Source: Fibrobacter sp. (lineage in GTDB: Bacteria > Fibrobacterota > Fibrobacteria > Fibrobacterales > Fibrobacteraceae). From it: DNA of 7,226 nucleotides. A program made the position numbers and the translations under genes. Location of the stretch: NCBI GenBank assembly GCA_017520105.1, contig JAFWRL010000154.1, positions 1 to 7,226 on the forward strand. Reading direction: 5' to 3'. Positions within the stretch are counted from its first letter, which is position 1, and each line of letters begins with the position of its first letter. The notes beneath the pieces were generated by a model that saw only the letters and a program-made list of their open reading frames with translations, was not told the origin of the DNA and ran no database searches. This document shows positions 1-5,175 of the stretch, piece after piece.

Positions 1-881
1 ATCACGACTTCGCCGAAGACCTTCTTTTCGAGAGCCTTGAGACCTGCTTCGTTCACGAGTTTGCCGTTTTCATCGAAGAATTCTTTGGCTTCAGGCATGC
101 GGGCGACGTTGTCGCGGACGCGCGGCTGGCAAAGGCGGAGGTTACTGTCGATGCGGTTCGGCTGGCCCGGGCCAAGACCCATCACTTGGAAATAACCCGG
201 CTTGTATTCGTAGCACATCACGATGGCGTTGGACTTCGTGTGCTTCGTGTCGAGCCAAGTGAAGCGGGCGAGGTCTTCCTTGTTCTTCGGGAACTGGGCC
301 TTCGTGACGCATTCGAACTTTTCCCAAGTACCGATGTCGCGGTCCTGGACGAGCATGCCGCCAATCACGTGCTTATAGACTTTGCATGCGACAGCCTTCT
401 TGATTTCGCCTACTTCGAGGAGGCGAATATCCTTGGACTTGTTCTTCAAAAATTCGAGAGCGTCGTCATCGAATGCCGGAGCGAGCAAGATTTCGACGAA
501 CTTGCCCTTGAGGAATTCGGCAGTCTTAAGATCGACCTTGCGGGTCACTGCAATCACAGAACCGAAAGCGGACACCGGGTCACCTGCCCATGCGGCTTCC
601 AAAGCTTCGCGGAGCGTTTCGCCTGTGGCAAGACCGCACGGGTTCATGTGCTTCACGATTACGACTGCATTGCCGTCGCTGAATTCGCGAGCCATTTCGA
701 GGGCTGCGTCGGCGTCAACAATGTTGTTGTACGAAAGTTCCTTACCCCAGAGTTGCTTTGCAGAAGCGAGGTTTGCTTCGGTGCAGGTCGGGTCGCGGTA
801 GAACACGGCGGACTGGTGGGAGTTTTCACCGTAACGCATCGGCACGGGATCAACAAACTTAAGATTCAATTCTTCGGACAT
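1..881 (-). CDS. purH: Stand-alone AICAR transformylase (phosphoribosylaminoimidazolecarboxamide formyltransferase), 3' end cut off by window
   Basis: The enzyme transfers a formyl group from 10-formyltetrahydrofolate to AICAR, giving FAICAR, the penultimate step of purine synthesis in the cytoplasm. The 293 visible residues show AICARFT hallmarks: RYGENSHQ (16-23), GKELSYNNIVDADAALE (46-62), the catalytic Lys-His in VIVKHMNPCG (74-83; K77, H78), DPVSAFGSVIAV (101-112), GGMLVQD (174-180) and GPGQPNRIDSN (237-247). Bifunctional PurH carries an IMP cyclohydrolase (MGS-like) domain of about 200 residues before RYGEN; here only 15 residues precede it. The ATG at 879-881 has a good AAAGGAAA ribosome binding site (886-893), so the short start looks genuine rather than a truncation. 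The C-terminal roughly 100 residues lie beyond the left edge. The symbol purH fits the activity only; the cyclohydrolase must be encoded elsewhere. SHQ replaces the more usual PHQ. Confidence 0.92.
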   Translation of the reverse strand, partial: MSEELNLKFVDPVPMRYGENSHQSAVFYRDPTCTEANLASAKQLWGKELSYNNIVDADAALEMAREFSDGNAVVIVKHMNPCGLATGETLREALEAAWAGDPVSAFGSVIAVTRKVDLKTAEFLKGKFVEILLAPAFDDDALEFLKNKSKDIRLLEVGEIKKAVACKVYKHVIGGMLVQDRDIGTWEKFECVTKAQFPKNKEDLARFTWLDTKHTKSNAIVMCYEYKPGYFQVMGLGPGQPNRIDSNLRLCQPRVRDNVARMPEAKEFFDENGKLVNEAGLKALEKKVFGEVV

Positions 882-912
882 ATCGTTTCCTTTGTGAATT
901 TTTTCCGAAAAA

Positions 913-918
913 AATATA
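913..918 (-). promoter_or_regulatory. Candidate -10 element upstream of the AICAR transformylase
   Basis: On the minus strand TATATT lies 32 bases upstream of the ATG at 881, followed by a T-rich run, a suitable place for a -10 box. I see no convincing -35 hexamer 16-18 bases upstream, so this is a weak, position-based call. Confidence 0.3.
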
Positions 919-963
919 GAAAAAACACAATTCATCATCCGGAAGTCCGTCTTCTTGAACCCC

Positions 964-1014
964 TGTCATCCTCGACCTTGTCATCCTGAATCCTGCAAGG
1001 GTGAAGGATCCAGT
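964..1014. repeat. REP-like repeat between the FISUMP lipoprotein and the AICAR transformylase gene
   Basis: TGTCATCCT occurs twice, at 964-972 and 979-987, 15 bases apart. The second copy begins an imperfect hairpin: ATCCT (983-987) pairs with AGGAT (1005-1009), and an inner CCT (992-994) pairs with AGG (998-1000). The element ends in GGATCCAGT (1006-1014). The GTCATCC end matches the ends of the palindromes found inside the neighbouring lipoprotein gene. From memory, elements of the form TGTCATCCTGA...AAGGATCCAGT are common between Fibrobacter genes; I could not check this. The first TGTCATCCT may be a truncated second copy. Confidence 0.6.
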
Positions 1015-1047
1015 TACGGTATGGTTTTTCGAATTTGGGAGATTGTT

Positions 1048-2202
1048 CTACTCAATTTTTACGCAACGGACTGAACGGCCCGTAGCTTTCGAACTGCTCC
1101 GATTTTCACTTATCCCAGTTGAGCTATCATCATCGTTTGCAACATATGCAGTACGAACCAGTTTCGTTTTTTCAGGATCTGTTTCTAGAGGATACTTTTC
1201 TTCAGGATACGCCCAATATGACGTTTCCAGTAATTCACGGAACCCACCCTCAAGTGTTCTCAAACCACCACCAATAAGGGAAAATCCGCTCGTATTGTAA
1301 CCGCTAAAGCATTGCGAACGAAGCCCAGGTGCGTAGCCGTCGTCATATTTATCATAAAATTCTTTTACAATAACAAAATCATCCCACGTAAACAAGCGCC
1401 AACCTTCAGGACAGATTCCACGGTGTTTGCGTTCAATATAATCATAACAGTTATCCGTATTACAACGGCTCGGCAGTTGCATCATTTCCGCCCACTGATA
1501 AAGCCCGCCATACTTGTCGCACATGGCAGGGTCATTATCATAACAGTAGCGTTCTATTTCATTATCGTCATTCTGCTCTTCTGAACCTAATACCATCTTG
1601 CCGATATTCAGGTTTTCTGCCATGACGGTCACTTTTCGCCCTGTTTTAGACGAATATGCTGTAAAGTAATAGTAGCTATGCCCATTGCGCGTATCGGTAA
1701 ACTGTTTGTAAATGGTATCCCTGATATTCCAGTTATCTGCCAGGCACTTAAAATGATCAAACGGCTCAAAACTGCTACTGGATTCCGGATCAGGTCCGGA
1801 ATGACGGCTGCTGCTAAGGATGACGGAAGAAGAGGATGACAGCATTACGTCATTGCGAGAACTCGAAGAGTTCGTGGCAATCCCTTTACTGGAACTAGAT
1901 GGTGATCCCGGAACTGAGTCCGGGATGACAACGCTGGAAGAAGAAGTTTTTTTGACGGAAGAAGAAGAGGCTTTCGAGGAACTGCTACTTGTCTTGCCGG
2001 CATCGCCTTTTTTACTGCTGCTTGAAGGGCGGTTTCCGCTTGAAGCGGGAATGACAGAAGAAGAGGATGAAGACGAAACATATTCCTCATTGTTCGAGGA
2101 AGTTCCGCTGTCGCCGCCGCAGGCGAATAAAGAGGCGCAAAGCGCAATGCTTGCAACGACAAAAACGCAATTGTTCAAAAATGACAATTTAAAATCTCTC
2201 AT
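1048..2202 (-). CDS. FISUMP-domain lipoprotein with Ser-rich linker
   Basis: This is a predicted lipoprotein of 384 residues. The signal peptide (1-27) has a hydrophobic core and a lipobox ending SLFAC, with Cys28 as the lipidated residue. Residues 43-145 form a low-complexity Ser-rich linker. The C-terminal domain (about 165-384) matches FISUMP as I know it: VTVMAENLNIG (191-201), RYCYDNDPAMCDKYGGLYQWAEM (218-240), CPEGWRLFTWDDF (264-276), GFSLIGGGLRT (306-316), SYWAYPEE (328-335) and a terminal SVRCVK (377-382). The many cysteines suggest disulphides outside the cytoplasm. The exact function of the domain is not known to me. The start is placed at 2202 because GGAG lies just upstream; an in-frame ATG at 2241 lacks a ribosome binding site and would put 13 extra residues before the signal peptide. 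The linker DNA holds several palindromic repeats, listed separately. The gene follows the NifU-like gene by 63 bases. Confidence 0.88.
   Translation of the reverse strand: MRDFKLSFLNNCVFVVASIALCASLFACGGDSGTSSNNEEYVSSSSSSSVIPASSGNRPSSSSKKGDAGKTSSSSSKASSSSVKKTSSSSVVIPDSVPGSPSSSSKGIATNSSSSRNDVMLSSSSSVILSSSRHSGPDPESSSSFEPFDHFKCLADNWNIRDTIYKQFTDTRNGHSYYYFTAYSSKTGRKVTVMAENLNIGKMVLGSEEQNDDNEIERYCYDNDPAMCDKYGGLYQWAEMMQLPSRCNTDNCYDYIERKHRGICPEGWRLFTWDDFVIVKEFYDKYDDGYAPGLRSQCFSGYNTSGFSLIGGGLRTLEGGFRELLETSYWAYPEEKYPLETDPEKTKLVRTAYVANDDDSSTGISENRSSSKATGRSVRCVKIE
1780..1807 (-). repeat. Palindromic repeat A inside the lipoprotein linker
   Basis: There is a perfect 8-bp inverted repeat: ATTCCGGA (1782-1789), a 5-base loop, and TCCGGAAT (1795-1802), followed by GACGG. 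On the coding strand it begins CGTCATTCC and is translated as RHSGPDPES (residues 133-141). Its frame is shifted by one base from the frame in which repeats C and D are read. Together with C and D it defines a family with a GTCAT(T/C)CC end. Confidence 0.75.
1850..1883 (-). repeat. Palindromic repeat B (CATTGCGAG type) inside the lipoprotein linker
   Basis: This element has nested inverted repeats: outer ATTGC (1852-1856) with GCAAT (1877-1881), and inner GAACTC (1859-1864) with GAGTTC (1868-1873) around a GAA loop. It is translated as GIATNSSSSRNDV (residues 107-119). The form CATTGCGAG...GGCAATCC resembles a dispersed palindrome I recall from several bacterial genomes, different in sequence from A, C and D. 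Confidence 0.72.
1904..1930 (-). repeat. Palindromic repeat C inside the lipoprotein linker
   Basis: There is a perfect 8-bp inverted repeat: ATCCCGGA (1905-1912), a 6-base loop, and TCCGGGAT (1919-1926), followed by GACA. On the coding strand it starts TGTCATCCCGG and is translated as VVIPDSVPGS (residues 91-100). Serine runs flank it on both sides. Confidence 0.78.
2033..2057 (-). repeat. Palindromic repeat D inside the lipoprotein linker
   Basis: TTTCCGCTT (2033-2041) and AAGCGGGAA (2043-2051) form a 9-bp inverted repeat with one mismatch around a single central base, followed by TGACAG. On the coding strand it starts GTCATTCCCGC and is translated as VIPASSGNRP (residues 50-59), the same frame as repeat C. 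The mismatched arm suggests an older, decaying copy. Confidence 0.65.
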
Positions 2203-2207
2203 AAACG

Positions 2208-2211
2208 CTCC
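2208..2211 (-). promoter_or_regulatory. Ribosome binding site deciding the FISUMP lipoprotein start
   Basis: On the minus strand GGAG lies 5 bases before the ATG at 2202. The other in-frame ATG, at 2241, has no comparable motif. This supports a signal peptide starting MRDFKLSFL. Confidence 0.7.
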
Positions 2212-2265
2212 AACTACAGGAAAAATATACAATTTTCCCATAGATGGAATTTGCCTAACCCCTAG

Positions 2266-3087
2266 TTAAAACAAACTAGCAGGCGGGTTGTTGTCGTCCA
2301 TTCCCGGCAAATTCGGGTTCTGCGGGAGGTTCGCCAGCGGGTCCTCGGGTTCAACGATAAGGTTGTAATATACGTTGTTCTTAAGTTCGTCTTCGATGTA
2401 GAAGAGCGTTCCGCCCATAGCGCTTCCGCAACCGGCGCATGCACCCTGGTATCGTATTTGCAGACGGTTGTCGTCGGTGAGGTCGAGAATTTCGATGTCG
2501 CCACCGTCGCCCTGGAGCGTTCCGCGGACGGTCTGGTGCAGCCACTGTTCGATTTTTTCAATCTTTTGTGCCTTGGTGAGAGCATTCCATTCGGCGTCGG
2601 CTTCGGCACGGCCTTCGGCGGTCTGCGTGCGGTACTTGATGCGTTCCATCTTCTCGCGGACGATAATCGCGGTCGCCTTCTTCTCGGGATAAATCTGCAG
2701 AATCTTCGAGATGAGCGTGTTCATCTGCTTGATTTCCACGGCGTTTTCCGGGATGGCACGCACATTCGGCGTGTCGCGCAGTTCTTCTTCGAGGCTTTCG
2801 GCGGTAATCTTGCAAGCGTCGTCAACCGTTGCCATCTGAATCTTGCGGCAGAACGAATCGGCAAGCGCGGTAAAGAGTGGCCCGCCGTACGTAAAGAATC
2901 TCGTCTCCAGAATCTTGTCGCATTCCGGGTCAATCATCAAATAGACCTTGAGGCTCGCTTCCTTCACATCTACGAGGGCGAGTCCCTTTTCGTCGGCTTC
3001 AATCTGGAAAATCGCCCCACGGTACTTCGGGGCTTTGGCAATTTCTTGTAACTTCTGAGAAAACTGTGCGCATTGTTCTTCGTTCAT
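2266..3087 (-). CDS. NifU-like protein: degenerate IscU-type domain plus C-terminal Nfu domain
   Basis: This is a cytoplasmic protein of 273 residues related to iron-sulfur cluster assembly. The C-terminal Nfu domain is well preserved: EKIEQWLHQTVRGTLQGDGGDIEILD (177-202), then GACAGCGSAMGGTLFYIEDELKN (215-237), with the cluster-binding pair C217-x2-C220. The N-terminal half resembles NifU_N/IscU (about 20-130; FFTYGGP at 64-70, then DACKITAESLEEEL). However, the usual YGC is YGG, no cysteine sits where the first ligand is expected, and the HC pair is missing. The central [2Fe-2S] domain of classic NifU is also absent; a charged helical stretch (135-185) takes its place. It could be an Nfu-type carrier with a structural N-domain. 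The start at 3087 fits a candidate promoter at 3144-3173 and the fall in GC content upstream; longer starts (TTG 3186, ATG 3165) would overlap or precede that promoter. No strong ribosome binding site is visible. Confidence 0.82.
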   Translation of the reverse strand: MNEEQCAQFSQKLQEIAKAPKYRGAIFQIEADEKGLALVDVKEASLKVYLMIDPECDKILETRFFTYGGPLFTALADSFCRKIQMATVDDACKITAESLEEELRDTPNVRAIPENAVEIKQMNTLISKILQIYPEKKATAIIVREKMERIKYRTQTAEGRAEADAEWNALTKAQKIEKIEQWLHQTVRGTLQGDGGDIEILDLTDDNRLQIRYQGACAGCGSAMGGTLFYIEDELKNNVYYNLIVEPEDPLANLPQNPNLPGMDDNNPPASLF

Positions 3088-3143
3088 GCGCGCAAATTTA
3101 GAAATTTGTTGCCCATTTGGTAAGACTTTTTCAATGCCTAGTG

Positions 3144-3173
3144 AAAATATGGGCTTTCCATGCATGTTGTAAA
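3144..3173 (-). promoter_or_regulatory. Candidate promoter of the NifU-like gene
   Basis: On the minus strand TTTACA (3168-3173, one mismatch to TTGACA) is followed after 18 bases by TATTTT (3144-3149). Transcription would begin near 3137, about 50 bases before the chosen ATG at 3087, which argues against the upstream TTG and ATG starts. Confidence 0.4.
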
Positions 3174-3209
3174 GTGCCCTACACAAAAATGTTTTCTACC
3201 CTAAAATGG

Positions 3210-3239
3210 GTGACGACGTTTAGTATATGATTGTATATT
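3210..3239 (+). promoter_or_regulatory. Candidate promoter of the three-module lipoprotein gene
   Basis: GTGACG (3210-3215) and TATATT (3234-3239) are separated by 18 bases and resemble weak -35 and -10 boxes. The ATG at 3267 follows 28 bases after the -10. The spacer is shared with the divergent NifU-like gene. Confidence 0.4.
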
Positions 3240-3266
3240 ACAGTGTAACTATTTAAGGAGTATTGT

Positions 3267-3998
3267 ATGAATTTCAAAAGACTAGCCCTTGGGCTTACTT
3301 TAACTGTTGCTTTCGGACTCATTGCCTGTGGCGATGACGATTCCTCGTCTCCAGTGGCGCCTTCGACCGAAACGACCGTTTCCAGTTCTTCGGTGACGAC
3401 GGAGGGGGGTGCTACGTCTTCCAGTTCCGAGACTGTTTCTGGCGCAGAAAATACGAAAGTCGCTGCATCTTCTGGTGATGCAGCACCAGCAAGTTCTGCC
3501 AGCGTAAGCAGCGGTGAAAAGGTCGCTTCTAGCAGTTCCTTTACGATGCCGGATATTGATGTGGGCGATATGGGCCAAGAGTGCTCCAAAGAAGGCGAAA
3601 AGAAAGACGGTAAAGTCATGGGGATGGATGCTAAACTCATTTGCCAGGACGGTGCTTGGGTCCCCGATACCACCGCTATGAAAGAAGGCCTCAAGTGCAC
3701 TCAGGAAGGTGCTACCAAGGATTCGACCATGATGGGCATGACCGTGAAGCTGGTTTGCAAAAACGGCCAATGGGCTTCGGACAATTCCTGTACCGAAGAG
3801 GGCGCCACCCAGGAAATGGACTTTATGGGGTCGAAAATGACTTTGGTCTGTAAAAATGGGGAATGGACCATGGATCTTGGCAACATAGACTTTGGCGGCG
3901 AAGGATTCCCCAACTTCGCAGATACCACTAACACGGGTTACGGTCGCAGCGACTGGGGCAAATGGTTGAGTGATACCACCAGGGTCGTTCGCGACTAA
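3267..3998 (+). CDS. Lipoprotein with Ser-rich linker and three C-x19-C-x4-W modules
   Basis: I do not recognise a named family. The 243-residue protein begins with a lipoprotein signal peptide (1-20; GLIAC, lipidated Cys21), followed by three aspartates and a Ser/Thr/Ala-rich linker to about residue 92. Three modules follow, each with two cysteines exactly 20 residues apart and a tryptophan 5 residues after the second: C106/C126/W131, C144/C164/W169 and C175/C195/W200. Their consensus is roughly C-x2-EG...MGM...KL(I/V)C-x-(D/N)G-x-W. The even cysteine number suggests one disulphide per module outside the cytoplasm. The tail (201-243) is Gly/Asp-rich. AAGGAG at 3255-3260, 6 bases before the ATG, fixes the start. 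The gene ends 25 bases before a hairpin terminator and stands alone. Adhesion, binding or a structural envelope role are possible, but the sequence does not decide. Confidence 0.85.
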   Translation: MNFKRLALGLTLTVAFGLIACGDDDSSSPVAPSTETTVSSSSVTTEGGATSSSSETVSGAENTKVAASSGDAAPASSASVSSGEKVASSSSFTMPDIDVGDMGQECSKEGEKKDGKVMGMDAKLICQDGAWVPDTTAMKEGLKCTQEGATKDSTMMGMTVKLVCKNGQWASDNSCTEEGATQEMDFMGSKMTLVCKNGEWTMDLGNIDFGGEGFPNFADTTNTGYGRSDWGKWLSDTTRVVRD

Positions 3999-4023
3999 TA
4001 GAAGTTCACATAAAAATTGAAAG

Positions 4024-4051
4024 GCCCGCGAAATAATCGCGGGCTTTTTGC
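4024..4051. terminator. Rho-independent terminator between convergent genes, probably bidirectional
   Basis: A perfect 8-bp GC-rich stem, GCCCGCGA (4024-4031) with TCGCGGGC (4037-4044), has an AATAA loop and is followed by TTTTT on the plus strand. It lies 25 bases after the stop of the plus-strand lipoprotein. Read on the minus strand it is followed by CCTTTCAATTTTT, so it may also end the metallo-hydrolase transcript, whose stop is 39 bases away. Confidence 0.9.
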
Positions 4052-4083
4052 TTCTATGATTTAATAACGAATATGACGGTCTT

Positions 4084-5034
4084 TTACTCCACGAATCCGG
4101 GGGGCGGCAGATGCATTCCCGCCATGAGGAGCTTGTTGTCGCGGGCGTATTGCAAGATGCGTTTGCGGCTTTCGATGGATTTTTTCTTGTCCATGTCGTA
4201 GTTCGAATTGATTTCGGGATGGTCTTTCTGCAATGCGTAACCGTGCATCAGGTCGCCGATTACGAGCAGGTTCCCGAACTGGAAGGCTGTGTGGCCGGGC
4301 GTGTGTCCGACGGCATTGAGCGCAAGAACTCCGTGGGGGAGACTCTCGCCGAATTTGAACAAATGAAGGCTGTCCTTGTAGATGCCCATGACTGCTTTTT
4401 GCAGGTCGTTTTTCGGGATTCTTTTCATCCAGGCTTTGTATTCGATTTTGCCTGCATAGACGCTTGCGTTCTTGAATACTTTGACGTCTTTTCCTTCGTC
4501 GTCTTTGGTGACGAGGCCTGCGATGTGGTCTGCGTGGAAATGCGTCAGGTAGATGATGTTGATGTCATCGGCTTTGATCCCGAGTGCTTCGAGGCGTTTC
4601 ATCGTTTGGCCGCCGAAGGCTCCGAGGCCTGCGTCAAACAGGATGTTCTTGCCGTCTGTCTGCACGAGGTATGTGCTTACGGAGGCAGGGAGGCCGTCGG
4701 GCATGTTCAGGCTTGCGAAGAGGGAATCGCTTGCGTCGCTGAAGAGACTGCGCGGGTTCAGCTTTTCGCCATCGTTGTCCTGTATCCAGATGGCTTTTGC
4801 GCCGTTTGCGAGGGTTATGGTTTTCGTCCCTTCTACGGCGCTGGCGGAATCGGCCGGTGCGGCTGTTTCGGTTGGTGCGGCATTCTGCTCTGCCGGTGCC
4901 ACTTTTTCCACTGGGGCGGGTTTCGCTGCTGGTTCGGCCGCCTTGTTTTCGGTGGCGGGGGTCTTGGTTTCGTTACAGCCGACGATGGCGAAGGTGGCTA
5001 TAGCGGCGATAAGGGAAATGAGATGTTTTTTCAT
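4084..5034 (-). CDS. Lipoprotein with metallo-beta-lactamase (MBL) fold hydrolase domain
   Basis: This is a predicted lipoprotein of 316 residues. The signal peptide ends FAIVGC (lipidated Cys20), followed by an Ala/Pro/Glu-rich linker (about 22-68) quite unlike the Ser-rich linkers nearby. The catalytic domain (about 72-316) has the MBL metal site: H165-x-H167-x-D169-H170 in LTHFHADHIAG, H247 in GHTPGH (243-247), D261 in VIGDLMH (258-264) and H308 in AGMHLP. The earlier strand reads LFDAGLG (132-138). These residues predict a two-metal, probably zinc, hydrolase tethered outside the cytoplasmic membrane. Substrate is unknown; lactonase-like, esterase-like and other MBL members share this layout. 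AGGAGG (5039-5044) lies 4 bases before the ATG. A spacer with a promoter-like TTGACA precedes the gene, so it is likely transcribed separately from glgC. Confidence 0.88.
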   Translation of the reverse strand: MKKHLISLIAAIATFAIVGCNETKTPATENKAAEPAAKPAPVEKVAPAEQNAAPTETAAPADSASAVEGTKTITLANGAKAIWIQDNDGEKLNPRSLFSDASDSLFASLNMPDGLPASVSTYLVQTDGKNILFDAGLGAFGGQTMKRLEALGIKADDINIIYLTHFHADHIAGLVTKDDEGKDVKVFKNASVYAGKIEYKAWMKRIPKNDLQKAVMGIYKDSLHLFKFGESLPHGVLALNAVGHTPGHTAFQFGNLLVIGDLMHGYALQKDHPEINSNYDMDKKKSIESRKRILQYARDNKLLMAGMHLPPPGFVE

Positions 5035-5054
5035 GGGGCCTCCTGATATATGCG

Positions 5055-5081
5055 AATATAAAAAAGAATGGGGGCTGTCAA
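5055..5081 (-). promoter_or_regulatory. Candidate promoter of the MBL-fold lipoprotein gene
   Basis: On the minus strand a perfect TTGACA (5076-5081) is followed after 15 bases by TATATT (5055-5060); a poorer TATTCG sits at the ideal 17. The ATG at 5034 is about 20 bases downstream, so the leader would be short. Confidence 0.45.
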
Positions 5082-5104
5082 GTTGGCTCCGTCAAAACAA
5101 TAGC

Positions 5105-5133
5105 AAAAATCCCAGCAATCGCTGGGAATTTTT
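5105..5133. terminator. Rho-independent terminator downstream of glgC
   Basis: CCCAGC (5111-5116) pairs with GCTGGG (5121-5126) around AATC, and the stem can extend through flanking A5 (5105-5109) and T5 (5129-5133). Read on the minus strand the hairpin ends in ATTTTTG, 43 bases after the glgC stop codon. It separates glgC from the next minus-strand gene. Confidence 0.82.
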
Positions 5134-5155
5134 GACGCGGAGTCCTTGCCGAACC

Positions 5156-5174
5156 TCTCTCGTCTCTCGTCTCT
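5156..5174. repeat. Short tandem repeat (TCTCTCG)n directly after the glgC stop
   Basis: Two full copies of TCTCTCG (5156-5162, 5163-5169) and a partial third (5170-5174) run almost up to the glgC stop codon (TAG at 5178-5176). On the transcribed strand it reads GAGACGA repeats. I recall similar GAGACGA repeats between Fibrobacter genes but cannot verify this here. Confidence 0.6.
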
Positions 5175-5175
5175 A

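Noticed and set aside
186..989. Long plus-strand open frame (267 codons) across the AICAR transformylase
   Set aside because: It is antisense to a clearly recognisable AICARFT sequence, resembles no known protein, and runs on into the repeat-bearing spacer.
1780..2057. CRISPR array as an explanation for the repeated palindromes
   Set aside because: The units differ in sequence and spacing, lie inside a coding frame, and have no regular spacers.
1820..2269. Plus-strand open frame rich in Glu and Leu across the lipoprotein linker
   Set aside because: The composition is simply the reverse complement of serine codons and lysine-rich stretches. The minus strand has a signal peptide, lipobox and FISUMP domain.
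3088..3186. Upstream starts for the NifU-like protein (TTG 3186, ATG 3165)
   Set aside because: The extra residues are encoded by AT-rich DNA that overlaps the best promoter candidate, and the domain alignment begins after the ATG at 3087.
3198..3211. Short inverted repeat ACCC...GGGT in the divergent spacer
   Set aside because: A 4-bp arm is too short to call an operator or terminator.
4111..5046. Plus-strand open frame (311 codons) opposite the MBL-fold gene
   Set aside because: It is antisense to the complete metal-binding motif set, with no recognisable domain.
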